64,000 nt of DNA from JBBDIJ01 sp040880485. Lineage in GTDB: Bacteria; Bacteroidota; Rhodothermia; Balneolales; Balneolaceae. Both the position numbers and the translations under genes were made by a program. Each line of letters begins with the position of its first letter. The first letter of the stretch is position 1. Positions 7,389 to 15,836 of the stretch are shown here, piece by piece. The notes beneath the pieces were generated by a model. That model ran no database searches. It saw nothing but the letters and a program-made list of their open reading frames with translations, and was not told the origin of the DNA. The stretch spans positions 1 to 64,000 of the forward strand of contig JBBDIJ010000002.1 in the NCBI GenBank assembly GCA_040880485.1, in the 5' to 3' direction.

Positions 7389-8909
7389 ATGAAATCTTCT
7401 CTCTTTTTCTCTATCTGTTTTCTCGCTGCACTTGCCGTACCTGTTCAGGCGCAGGTCGAATCCGATCTGAGGCTCATTTCGGGGGACGGGGTTTCGGAAG
7501 TGGGATTCCTGGGAACCTTCTCTCGCGACCGGGAGCAAGCTTTCTGGCTCACCCACAACCGTTGGGGGCTGTTTGACGGCCAGAGTGCCAATGCGCTCAC
7601 CTATTTCTCACACCACCGGCCGGCTGGCACGCACAGGGACTTTGACCTGGGTGGCGGGGTGACGGTTCTGGCCCGCGGGGCCGACCGCAGTACGCTCCAC
7701 TTGCACGAGGGGTATCTGGATATGCGCAACTCGGTATTTCGCCTGCGGGTGGGCCGTTTTCGTGCCACCTACGGAAGCGGGTTTGATGAGCTCAGTTCCG
7801 GTTCAACCGGAATGAGTCGGAATGCGGCCCCCATCCCGAAGATCACCGGCTCCATTCCCGACTTTGTGGAGGTTCCTTATACGTCCGGGTTTATGGAGAT
7901 AAAGGGGCACTTCTCGCACGGATGGCTGGAAACGGACCGTCCGGTGGAGAGGGCCTTTTTGCATGAGAAATCATTGTATACCCGCCTGGGCGGGGAGCTG
8001 CCGTTCCGGGTGTATGGAGGGTTGGTTCACTTTGCCATGTGGGGCGGGGAGTCGTCCGTACATGGTAAACAGCCGAATAGCATCAGTGACTTACTGCGGG
8101 TGGTGATCGCCAAAGAGGGAGGCGAGGGGGCGCTTCAGACCGATCAGGAAAACTCGCTGGGTTATCACACCGGGTTGTGGGATTGGGGCATTGAGGCCGA
8201 CATCGGCGCATCGCAGCTCCACCTTTACTACCAGCACCTCTTTACCGATGGGTCTGGCCTCTACTATCGCAACATGCCCGACGGGCTCTATGGAGTGGGG
8301 GTTCGCGACCCGCTCGGGTCGAACCGCCTGGTCACGGGCATCCTGTGGGAGTTCTTGTATACGAAACATCAGAGTGGGGCAGGGCGCTCGGACGCCCCTC
8401 CGGGATGGACGGGAGATCCGCTCTATGATATAGACGGCAGCCGTTTCAACGGGCGTGACAACTACTACAACAATGGGGTCTATCGCAACGGGTGGACCTA
8501 CCAGAACCGCACCATCGGCAGCCCGCTCTTCCTGCTTCAGCGCCAGCTGGACCGGGTTGATACCGGCGGGCAGGTGGTCAGCGACCGGATGTTTGTTAGC
8601 AACCGGGTTCTGGCTCACCACATGGCACTGAAAGGGGAGCTGAATACCCGGGTCAACTACCGGCTTTTTGCCACCTGGAACCGTCATCACGGGACGTACA
8701 ACAACCTGGCCCTGGGCGAGCCGTGGAGCAGCGACGATCCGGAGGGGTATTTTTTCAATCCGCCGAAGGATCAGTGGTACTTTATGGTGGAGAGTCACTG
8801 GAGGCCGGTGCAATTGGATGGCCTGACGGTTACCACGGCTCTCTCACTGGACCGGGGTGATCTGTTCAATAATGTCGGCCTGCTTGCTGGTGTCTCCTGG
8901 ACGTTTTAG
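7389..8909 (+). CDS. wzi: Wzi-family capsule assembly outer-membrane protein
   Basis: A 506-residue protein. ATG 7389 gives a classical signal peptide, MKSSLFFSICFLAALAVPVQA; the GTG at 7377 would add four useless residues. The region LHLHEGYLDMRNSVFRLRVGR, then GSGFDELSSGSTGMSRNAAPIPKI, is the core of the Wzi barrel family (a repeated strand pattern, then the S.NA.P.P segment). It ends with the aromatic SWTF typical of outer-membrane barrels. Wzi binds capsular polysaccharide at the cell surface, which fits its position between the glycan-assembly genes and the SLBB export gene. Confidence 0.85.
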   Translation: MKSSLFFSICFLAALAVPVQAQVESDLRLISGDGVSEVGFLGTFSRDREQAFWLTHNRWGLFDGQSANALTYFSHHRPAGTHRDFDLGGGVTVLARGADRSTLHLHEGYLDMRNSVFRLRVGRFRATYGSGFDELSSGSTGMSRNAAPIPKITGSIPDFVEVPYTSGFMEIKGHFSHGWLETDRPVERAFLHEKSLYTRLGGELPFRVYGGLVHFAMWGGESSVHGKQPNSISDLLRVVIAKEGGEGALQTDQENSLGYHTGLWDWGIEADIGASQLHLYYQHLFTDGSGLYYRNMPDGLYGVGVRDPLGSNRLVTGILWEFLYTKHQSGAGRSDAPPGWTGDPLYDIDGSRFNGRDNYYNNGVYRNGWTYQNRTIGSPLFLLQRQLDRVDTGGQVVSDRMFVSNRVLAHHMALKGELNTRVNYRLFATWNRHHGTYNNLALGEPWSSDDPEGYFFNPPKDQWYFMVESHWRPVQLDGLTVTTALSLDRGDLFNNVGLLAGVSWTF

Positions 8910-8927
8910 GCAGGCTTGCAACCGGTT

Positions 8928-10334
8928 CTACCCGATTAACACCATCTGAAAATCCATGAGATTGTTTCCGGTGGGCCCGTTTTTCAGGTGGCCGCCCGCA
9001 CGGTGGAAGAAAGACCATGCGTCGTTGTTGGCCAGGAACTCCCCCGGGTTCAACCCTCTCTCTCTGGCCTCTTGCAGGCTCTCCTGATGGACTACCGCTC
9101 CGGCTGCGTCGGTCGGGCCGTCTACCCCGTCTGTGCCTGCACTCAGGATGGTAACTTCCCGTCCGGGTTTCAGGTGGCGGGCCAGCCGCAGGGCCAGCTC
9201 CTGGTTCCGACCGCCTTTGCCGTTTCCGGTCACGTGCACGGAGCTCTCTCCGTAGTAGATGTGGCAAACCCTGTCGCTTTGGGAAGCCTTATCTGAAAGG
9301 GTGTTGTCGATATCCTCCCGGATTGTCTGCTCTACTTCTTCGATGGGGGCGTCGTAGGCGGGGTGGTGGATGGCGGTGTGATACCCCTCATTCTCGGCCA
9401 GCCGGCCCGCCTCATCGGCCAGAATGCGTGCAGAGCTTACCAGAACCTGCCGGTGCCCTTCGGGTGTCGGGACGGTGAGCCCCTCGGGAAATTCATGCAT
9501 TCCGCGAGCCAGGTGGGTGCGTACCTCGTGCGGTACCTCTTCCCACAGGCCGTACTGCTTCAGGATGGTAAATGCGTGTTGGTAATCGATGGTGCCGGGA
9601 GTGGTGGGGCCGCTGCCGATGGTGGCAAAGTCGTCGTCCGGCACGTCGGAGATCACCAGGTCGGTGAGCCGGGTGTGGGAGAGCACTTCCAGCAGGCGGC
9701 CACCCTTTACAGCCGAGAGGGATTTCCGTACACGATTCATCTCATGGATGCCCGCTCCGGCGTTTAGGAGTAGCTGGTGTGTGGCGGCCAGCTCTTCCAG
9801 TTCGAGCTCTCCGTCGGGCATGCAGAGCAGGGCCGAAGTGCCTCCCGAGAGCAGAGTGAACACGGTGGCATCCTTTGGAATCGTGCGGGCCAGGTGGAGC
9901 AGTTCGTAGGTGGCCGCCAGGCTGTTGTGGTCGGGCAGGGGGTGTGCGCCCTGTAGCACCTGAATGGGCCCGATCCGTTTCGGCAGGGGGGGTTGCCCTT
10001 CTCCCGGTGCCGGCGCGATCACCAGCCCGTCGGCAATCCGGCTGCCGAAGATCTCCTGCATCGCCTTCGCCATGGATGCGGCCGCCTTGCCGCTTCCAAT
10101 AATATAGATCCTCTCTTCCGCTTCCAGTTGGCGGGTGTGGTCCTGAACGGAGAGCAATCCCGACACTGCGTCGAACTGCACGGCGTTGTGGATCGCTTTT
10201 TCGGGGCTTACCGCTTCCAGAGCTTTCAGGAACAGATCGGTGACCCTTTTGGTGTTTTTTGTCTCCTTTTGGGCGGCTGGGGCTTGCATGCTGTCGCTGG
10301 CGGGCTGGTCTGGATTGCTATTGGCTGATGTCAT
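8928..10334 (-). CDS. Glycerate 2-kinase (GckA/MOFRL family)
   Basis: A 468-residue protein of the family also called hydroxypyruvate reductase TtuD. It shows the N-terminal domain with YIIGSGKAAASMAKAM (about residue 73) and the substrate loop LLSGGTSALLCMP (about 160), and the C-terminal MOFRL domain with NGKGGRNQELAL and ILSAGTDGVDGPTDAAGA (about residues 375-415). The family phosphorylates D-glycerate to 2-phosphoglycerate in the cytosol. The first 35 residues (rich in Gln, Ala, Ser, Asn) are an extension of low complexity. It ends tail to tail with wzi. Glycerate could come from the sugar-acid module further right, though the two are 15 kb apart. Confidence 0.88.
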   Translation of the reverse strand: MTSANSNPDQPASDSMQAPAAQKETKNTKRVTDLFLKALEAVSPEKAIHNAVQFDAVSGLLSVQDHTRQLEAEERIYIIGSGKAAASMAKAMQEIFGSRIADGLVIAPAPGEGQPPLPKRIGPIQVLQGAHPLPDHNSLAATYELLHLARTIPKDATVFTLLSGGTSALLCMPDGELELEELAATHQLLLNAGAGIHEMNRVRKSLSAVKGGRLLEVLSHTRLTDLVISDVPDDDFATIGSGPTTPGTIDYQHAFTILKQYGLWEEVPHEVRTHLARGMHEFPEGLTVPTPEGHRQVLVSSARILADEAGRLAENEGYHTAIHHPAYDAPIEEVEQTIREDIDNTLSDKASQSDRVCHIYYGESSVHVTGNGKGGRNQELALRLARHLKPGREVTILSAGTDGVDGPTDAAGAVVHQESLQEARERGLNPGEFLANNDAWSFFHRAGGHLKNGPTGNNLMDFQMVLIG

Positions 10335-10354
10335 GTCGCTTTAATTGTTCAGGT

Positions 10355-10366
10355 CGGTTCAACCCG
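10355..10366. repeat. Copy of the 12-mer CGGTTCAACCCG (intergenic)
   Basis: One of nine copies of GGTTCAACCCG in the window. This one lies 20 bases upstream of the glycerate kinase start. Confidence 0.7.
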
Positions 10367-10409
10367 TATAACAGTTTTCCTGAAAATAACGATCTCGCGT
10401 CTCATTCGA

Positions 10410-10580
10410 ATGACGGATTTGTGTGTAAGGGATGGCCGGATGCTGGATCATTACGATATGTCTGTTGGTCAGCTGTATATGCTGCACATCTATTCAAAAA
10501 ACCGGAAAGATGACCTAAGTAGAGCAGAATTGGCAATGGAGCCATGGAATGAGCGTAAAAAAGGACCGCGCAAAACGTGA
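10410..10580 (+). pseudogene. Possible relic of a RelE/HigB-type toxin gene
   Basis: The 419-base gap 10335-10753 has no intact gene. From ATG 10410 a 56-codon frame contains GQLYMLHIYSKNRKDDLSRAEL, which resembles the late strand of RelE/HigB-family toxins (typically YLLYIYSKNEKDDLS, then a helix). The frame is open upstream without clear family residues, and there is no matching antitoxin. I read it as the decayed C-terminal end of a lost toxin-antitoxin pair. Chance similarity is possible because the match is only about 20 residues long. Confidence 0.4.
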
Positions 10581-10753
10581 TGCAAAAATAATAGGGAGGC
10601 GGGAATAGAAGAGTTCCGTGAGTTTGACTCATAACAACCATTCGCTTCACGGGGGATCGCTGTCGCTCGGAGCGCTTCCGACCAACTTTCCTCTGTATTC
10701 TTGGCAGAAATTCCTATTTTCAGGGTCTGTTTCAATCAACACTATTTGCCACT

Positions 10754-13201
10754 ATGAGCCGACTCTGCAAGCGTTTTCTCACCCTTATCACCATCCTTTT
10801 TGTGACGGCAGCGGCGGGTTATGCCCAGATTCCGGGTGGCATCGATGTGCAAAGCATGAATGTGGATGAGCTGAGCAACGAACAGATCCTCCAGATCGAC
10901 AGCCGCATTCGCTCCGAGGGCATTACAATGGCCGAATTTGAACGGCTGGCCCTGCAGCGTGGTGCCCAGGCGAGCCAGGTGAGAAGGCTTACCGAGAGGA
11001 TTCGGCAGGTGCGTCTTGAGGGGGATTCCGCAGAAGTAGAGGAGCGTGGGCAACTGCGGCCGGTGCAACGGGACACACTGGATCTATTTGGCGAGAGGGT
11101 GGAGCGGTACGATCGGGACAGTATTGAAAGCGATTCGCTGAAAGTGTTCGGTTCAGACCTTTTTCGGGAGCTTTCCCGCACGTTCGAGCCTGCGTTTAAC
11201 ATCCCAACCCCGCGCAACTACACGCTGGGCCCGGGCGACGAAGTGGTGGTCGATATCTGGGGTGCCTCGGAGCGTACCTACCGTCTGACGGTGAACCCCG
11301 AAGGGGTAGTGCGGATCGAAAATATCGGACCGGTCTATCTGAACGGACTGAGCATCGAGGAGGCAGAGCAGCGGCTCCTGAACCAGTTGGGCTCTATCTA
11401 TTCCGGGCTGCGTGTGAGCGATCCGGAGCAGGCGAATACCTGGGCGTCTGTGAGTCTGGGCAATGTGCGCAGCATTCAGGTGGCGGTTATGGGCGAGGTT
11501 CGCCAGCCGGGGACCTATACGGTCACCTCCCTCTCTACGGTGTTTAACGCTCTCTACGCGGCTGGCGGGCCGGGGCGAAACGGTACCTTCCGTGCCATCC
11601 GGGTGATCCGGGGCAACGAAACGGTGGCGGAGTTTGACCTCTATGACTTTCTGATTCACGGGGACCAGAGCAACAATATCCGGCTGCGTGACCAGGATAT
11701 TCTGCAGATTGACCCCTACAAGCACCGGGTGCACGTCTGGGGCCAGACGCGACGCCACGGCTTCTTTGAACTGACCGAGGGGGAGACCCTGGCCGATCTG
11801 GTACAATATGCAGGTGGCTTTACCAACCAGGCTTACCGTGAGCGCCTCACCGTGCTGCGGGTGACTCCCACTCAGCAGAGTGTAACCGATGTGATGTGGC
11901 CTGAAGGGGGCGATTTGACCATGCGGGACGGAGACCGCCTGCGGGTAGGAGAGATCCTGGAGAGGTTTGAGAACCTGGTGGAGATCGAAGGAGCGGTTTT
12001 CCGGCCCGGGGAGTATGAATTGACCCCCGGACTGACGCTAAGTGAGCTGATCCGCAAGGCCGATGGCCCGCGCGAAGACGCCTACCCGAGCCGTGGTATC
12101 ATCCTGCGCGAGACGGATGACCTGAGTCTGGAGCTGCTCGCGTTCGACCTTCTGGATGTGCTGAACAACCCGGAGCAGCACGACATAGAGCTTATGCGCA
12201 ACGACCAGGTGCTTATTGAGTCTATCTTCGAGATGAGGGAGGAGTACACGGTTCATATCCGCGGAGCAGTCAATGACCCGGGGGAGATGCCCTGGGGTGA
12301 GAATATGACTCTGGAGGACGCCATTTTTCAGGCGCAGGGTTTCCGCGATGACGCCGCCGCCTATCGGATTGAAGTGGCCCGCCGCCTGACTACCGACCGT
12401 GAAGAGCCGCAGCCCCGGATTAACAGGGTGGCAGATGTCTTCCGCTTCAGCGTGGATGAGAACCTTCAGTTCAGCGATGGGGAATCTGATTTTCGCTTGC
12501 AGCCTTACGACCAGGTCTTTGTCCGTGTGATGCCTAACTATCAGGAGCAGCAGATTGTACGGGTCGAAGGGGAAGTTCAGTACCCTGGAGATTATGTGCT
12601 CGAAAATCGCCGGGCACGCCTGTCAGATCTTGTGGAGTGGGCTGGTGGCCTATCGGACTACGCCTTCCCTGAAGGGGCACGGCTGGTTCGTCAATTGGAG
12701 GACGATGTGGTCGAGGAGATCGCCCTGCTCGACACCATGGTGGTGGAGCGTGTGGGAACGACCACCAATGTGGGAATTCATCTGGAAAGCGTCCTGAGCG
12801 AACCCGGAACGGAATTGGATATTATTCTGCAGGAGGGCGACCGGCTCGTGGTTCCCAGAGAGCTGCAGACCGTGCGCATTGAAGGGGAGGTGCTGCACCC
12901 GGCCAGTGTTCGGTACGATGATAGCCGCTCCTTTGCCAGCTACATCAACGCGGCCGGAGGGACCACTGATAATGCGCAGAGACGAAGAGCCTATATCGTC
13001 TATGCCAACGGGGAGGTGGACCGTACCCGGAAGTTTCTCTTCTTCCGTAGCAATCCGGAGGTGCGACCTGGGGCAACCATCATCATTCCGGAGAAGCCGG
13101 AACAGCGTGAACTGACCCCGCAGGAGCGGATTTCATTGGCCTCCAGCATTGCCTCTACTGCGTTGGTGATCGCTACGTTGATTGACCGATTGTCCAGGTA
13201 A
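10754..13201 (+). CDS. SLBB-domain polysaccharide export protein (Wza-type)
   Basis: An 815-residue protein with a signal peptide (cleavage after GYAQ, about residue 24) and a charged coiled region (about 35-100). The Poly_export domain YTLGPGDEVVVDIWG (about 155) is followed by about six SLBB repeats, each with the V.G.V..PG.Y core: IQVAVMGEVRQPG, HRVHVWGQTR, LVEIEGAVFRPG, YTVHIRGAVNDPG, IVRVEGEVQYPG and TVRIEGEVLHPA. The C-terminus ASSIASTALVIATLIDRL is a hydrophobic helix. Wza-type proteins form the periplasmic/outer-membrane channel for capsule or exopolysaccharide. Six SLBB units is more than in classical Wza and fits the large export proteins of Bacteroidota relatives. A terminator follows. 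Confidence 0.88.
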   Translation: MSRLCKRFLTLITILFVTAAAGYAQIPGGIDVQSMNVDELSNEQILQIDSRIRSEGITMAEFERLALQRGAQASQVRRLTERIRQVRLEGDSAEVEERGQLRPVQRDTLDLFGERVERYDRDSIESDSLKVFGSDLFRELSRTFEPAFNIPTPRNYTLGPGDEVVVDIWGASERTYRLTVNPEGVVRIENIGPVYLNGLSIEEAEQRLLNQLGSIYSGLRVSDPEQANTWASVSLGNVRSIQVAVMGEVRQPGTYTVTSLSTVFNALYAAGGPGRNGTFRAIRVIRGNETVAEFDLYDFLIHGDQSNNIRLRDQDILQIDPYKHRVHVWGQTRRHGFFELTEGETLADLVQYAGGFTNQAYRERLTVLRVTPTQQSVTDVMWPEGGDLTMRDGDRLRVGEILERFENLVEIEGAVFRPGEYELTPGLTLSELIRKADGPREDAYPSRGIILRETDDLSLELLAFDLLDVLNNPEQHDIELMRNDQVLIESIFEMREEYTVHIRGAVNDPGEMPWGENMTLEDAIFQAQGFRDDAAAYRIEVARRLTTDREEPQPRINRVADVFRFSVDENLQFSDGESDFRLQPYDQVFVRVMPNYQEQQIVRVEGEVQYPGDYVLENRRARLSDLVEWAGGLSDYAFPEGARLVRQLEDDVVEEIALLDTMVVERVGTTTNVGIHLESVLSEPGTELDIILQEGDRLVVPRELQTVRIEGEVLHPASVRYDDSRSFASYINAAGGTTDNAQRRRAYIVYANGEVDRTRKFLFFRSNPEVRPGATIIIPEKPEQRELTPQERISLASSIASTALVIATLIDRLSR

Positions 13202-13257
13202 CGATCCCCCGTCCGGAGATTTTAATTTGCTTTTCCGATCTTGATCGTTTTAATTAG

Positions 13258-13307
13258 GGGTATAGTAATACGCAGGAGCTTTCAAAGGCGTTTTATACCC
13301 TTTTTTT
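13258..13307 (+). terminator. Intrinsic terminator of the SLBB export gene
   Basis: GGGTATA at 13258 pairs with TATACCC at 13294-13300. A second short stem (ACGC/GCGT) sits inside across an internal loop, and seven T residues follow (13301-13307). It lies 57 bases after the stop at 13201. The rest of the 308-base gap up to 13509 contains the leader hairpins described next and no gene. Confidence 0.75.
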
Positions 13308-13425
13308 AAAAAAAAGAATAAAACACTTGATTTGTTGCGCACGGACTACTTTTTTAATAAAATAGCGGTGCCGGATGGATCCGAAGTACGCCCCTGGCTG
13401 CTTTGGAAGCCGGACTGCACGGGCA

Positions 13426-13466
13426 GCGGGAAACCGCGCCTGCAAAACGGAGGGGCTGACCCCTCT
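13426..13466 (+). promoter_or_regulatory. Structured leader upstream of the BlaI-like gene
   Basis: Two hairpins lie within 50 bases: GCGG-GAAA-CCGC (13426-13437), capped by a GNRA tetraloop, and GAGGGG-CTGA-CCCCTC (13450-13465). The start codon is at 13510. The arrangement suggests a structured 5' untranslated region or part of a small RNA; it matches no riboswitch class I know. A classical TACA..TGTA BlaI operator is not obvious. Confidence 0.4.
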
Positions 13467-13509
13467 CTGACTACACTGAATCCTTGCACTTAAACTACAA
13501 GCGATTGCT

Positions 13510-13887
13510 ATGAGAAAGTCACTGACACCGATGGGTGAAACTGAGATGGAAGTTCTGAATCATGTATGGGATATGGGGGAAGCCTCTGTTGGAGATGTAC
13601 GCGAGCGGGTGCTCCAGAAGCGCCAGGTTGCATACACGACCATCATGACCGTAATGAAAAACCTTCACAACAAGGGGTACTTGAAATACCGCAAGCAAGG
13701 CATGAGCTATATCTACAGTGCCTCCATGCGCCCCGACGAGGTTCGGTTCAAGCTACTAGAACGGCTGCTGGACAAAGTATTCTTGGGCTCTACCGGACAT
13801 CTGGTTCAGACCCTTGTAGAGTCGGAAGAACTCTCCGGACGTCAGATGGACGAGCTTCGCGATATGATCAAGAAGCTGAACGACTGA
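13510..13887 (+). CDS. BlaI/MecI-family winged-helix repressor
   Basis: A 125-residue protein with the N-terminal winged helix LTPMGETEMEVLNHVWDMGEASVGDVRERV, recognition helix VAYTTIMTVMKNLHNKGYL and wing RKQGMSYIYSA, followed by the C-terminal dimer helix. These repressors sit on their own promoter and are inactivated by cleavage triggered by a partner M56 peptidase. That partner is encoded one base downstream of the stop, so the two form a standard sensor-repressor pair. Given the partner's TonB tail, the regulon may concern the envelope or TonB-dependent uptake and not beta-lactam resistance; no beta-lactamase is nearby. Confidence 0.92.
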   Translation: MRKSLTPMGETEMEVLNHVWDMGEASVGDVRERVLQKRQVAYTTIMTVMKNLHNKGYLKYRKQGMSYIYSASMRPDEVRFKLLERLLDKVFLGSTGHLVQTLVESEELSGRQMDELRDMIKKLND

Positions 13888-13888
13888 T

Positions 13889-15799
13889 ATGGATGGCTTC
13901 ATCGATGCCCTGGTTTCGGCCGGGGCGGAGATGGTGCTTGTGGTCTGGCAACCCTTGTGGATCTGGACCCTTGCAGCCGCTCTGCTGCTTCTGATAGCAC
14001 CGCTGCTGCGAACATTTCATAGTCAGTACTCCTACCACCTCCGTCTCGGGTTGCTGCTCGCACTTCCTGCGGGCCTTCTGATGGCGTTTCTGCTGCAGGG
14101 AGCTGCTGCACTGATGTCGTCCGGTATAGAGGATGGTGCGTCCTTCAAGCTCATTTTGGTGCAGGCGCCGGTGGCCATGTCATTGACACCGGGAGGTGGC
14201 ACGGAGTCAGGCCTGCTCTCCGGATGGTTCGACACCCTGATTCGGCCGGGCTTTTACGCTTCACCTGTCGCTCTGCTTCTTCTATCGGTCTCCCTCTTTG
14301 CCGGTCTCTGGTTTGCCTCCGATCTCTGGCGGTTGAACCGGTTTCGCAGAAGATTACCGCTCATCCCGCTGGACAGAGTTCACGGTGTCTCTTCGGAGAA
14401 CTGCGAACTGGCCGGTGGGCGGGTGCTGGCCGGTTTCAACAACCGGTTCGAAATCCCGATGACCTTTGGCTGGAGAAACCCGGTGGTTCTGCTGCCAGCC
14501 TCCCTGAAGGGAGATGATGAACAGATGAACCTGGTGCTGCGCCATGAGCTCATGCACATCCGGTTGGGAGACTATCCCGCTCACCTGGCGGCCACATCTA
14601 TTCGAATGCTCTTCTGGTTCCACCCGCTTGTGCACTTGCTGTGCAGGCAGCTCGGCCGCTACCGGGAGATGCGCTGTGACAGCTTTGTGCTCAACGACCG
14701 GTCCATCTCGAGAAAGCGCTATGCTACACTGCTTTTGGATCTGCTTGCGGCCAGCCGTAAGCGGCGACGTATGTCTGCCCTGCCGCTTGCTCGCAGAGGT
14801 TCTGCCCTCCGGGAGCGCCTGCTCGCCATCCAGTCGATAGCCGTGCGTGAACGTCCCGTCCGAAGCAGCTCCCTGCTCTTCGGGTTCATTGGCCTGTTTC
14901 TCTCCGGCAGTATGGCGGTCACCGAAATGGTACGGCCGGACCGGCCTCAACTCGCCCGCACTATGGTGGAACTGGAACCTCTGTTTGGAACTTTTTCACT
15001 TGCGGATGCAGCGCCCACCGCCAATCTTCGCAACCAACAGGCCGCGCCACTCTTAAATTCGAGGGAGAGTATATCGGTTATACCTCTCACCGAAACTGAG
15101 AACCTTTCGCAGCAAGCGCCTGCTTCTATGGCTACGGCCGGCCCGATCGCGGCGGATGAGCCTGCAGCGTCAATAGAGCAGGCGTCCATAGAGCAGGATG
15201 ACTCACCCGTGCAACCAACAAATGAAATCATTGCAGTGGGAGAGGGAGACCCCCGGGCTGAACCGGTTCAACCCGAAGAATTCACCGAACCGGTGAACCC
15301 TGTTGTTCAGGCCCTGCAACGGGTATCGGAGGATACAAGGGCTCAAATGGTCGCATTTGAAGACGCGAGTGTTCTCTCCGGATCCGAAGAGAGCGCGCGG
15401 CAACAAACGGGTAGCACCCTGACTGGCTCACAGGCGGCTGCACAGAGAGATGCATTACAACCGCCGGAGCCCGAAGGGGGGCAGGACTACTTTGTGATTG
15501 CAGAGTCGATGCCGGTTGTGATCGGGGGCATGGAAGCGGTTCAGGAGAAGGTTGTCTATCCGGAGATGGCCCGACGTGCCGGAATCGAAGGGCGGGTGTT
15601 CGTTCAATTCATCGTGACCGAAGATGGAGGTGTGGAGAACCCGAGAGTGATCCAGGGGATTGGCGGTGGTGCCGATCAGGCCGCACTTCGAGCGGTACAG
15701 GAGCTGGAGTTCCGCCCCGGCATGCAGCGTGGTTACCCGGTTCGGGTCCAGTATGCCCTTCCTGTTATATTCCGCTTGCAGCACACCACCTTGAATTGA
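13889..15799 (+). CDS. BlaR1-like M56 peptidase with C-terminal TonB domain
   Basis: A 636-residue fusion. Residues 1-150 hold three membrane helices. The M56 zinc site is HELMH (219-223) with the third ligand in REMRCD (about 260). A further helix lies at about 328-347. A Gln/Glu/Ala-rich linker of about 190 residues follows, long enough to reach across the periplasm. The last 90 residues form a TonB C-terminal domain (YPEMARRAGIEGRVFVQFIV, ending LPVIFRL). BlaR1 itself ends in a penicillin-binding sensor; here TonB replaces it, so outer-membrane transporter contact may be the input. It is translated right after the BlaI-like repressor. Its last codons lie in a repeat that recurs beyond the next gene. 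Confidence 0.88.
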   Translation: MDGFIDALVSAGAEMVLVVWQPLWIWTLAAALLLLIAPLLRTFHSQYSYHLRLGLLLALPAGLLMAFLLQGAAALMSSGIEDGASFKLILVQAPVAMSLTPGGGTESGLLSGWFDTLIRPGFYASPVALLLLSVSLFAGLWFASDLWRLNRFRRRLPLIPLDRVHGVSSENCELAGGRVLAGFNNRFEIPMTFGWRNPVVLLPASLKGDDEQMNLVLRHELMHIRLGDYPAHLAATSIRMLFWFHPLVHLLCRQLGRYREMRCDSFVLNDRSISRKRYATLLLDLLAASRKRRRMSALPLARRGSALRERLLAIQSIAVRERPVRSSSLLFGFIGLFLSGSMAVTEMVRPDRPQLARTMVELEPLFGTFSLADAAPTANLRNQQAAPLLNSRESISVIPLTETENLSQQAPASMATAGPIAADEPAASIEQASIEQDDSPVQPTNEIIAVGEGDPRAEPVQPEEFTEPVNPVVQALQRVSEDTRAQMVAFEDASVLSGSEESARQQTGSTLTGSQAAAQRDALQPPEPEGGQDYFVIAESMPVVIGGMEAVQEKVVYPEMARRAGIEGRVFVQFIVTEDGGVENPRVIQGIGGGADQAALRAVQELEFRPGMQRGYPVRVQYALPVIFRLQHTTLN

Positions 15800-15810
15800 G
15801 TGGCGGGAAT
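15776..15810 (+). repeat. Direct repeat, left copy (end of the TonB fusion gene)
   Basis: Thirty-five bases with 28 identical in the copy at 17603-17637, including a 14-base perfect core TGCAGCACACCACC. This copy encodes the last residues LQHTTLN and the stop. The pair brackets the sensor kinase gene. Confidence 0.75.
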
Positions 15811-15836
15811 AAGCCTCTCTATTGAGATCATTTTGT

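Noticed and set aside
8091..8813. A 240-codon open frame on the minus strand
   Set aside because: It is antisense to wzi and rich in low-complexity Pro/Val/Arg, as expected from GC-rich shadow frames.
13381..13470. Cobalamin riboswitch in the BlaI leader
   Set aside because: The GC-rich stems invite the idea, but the conserved B12-box elements are not present and the downstream gene is a repressor without a B12 link.
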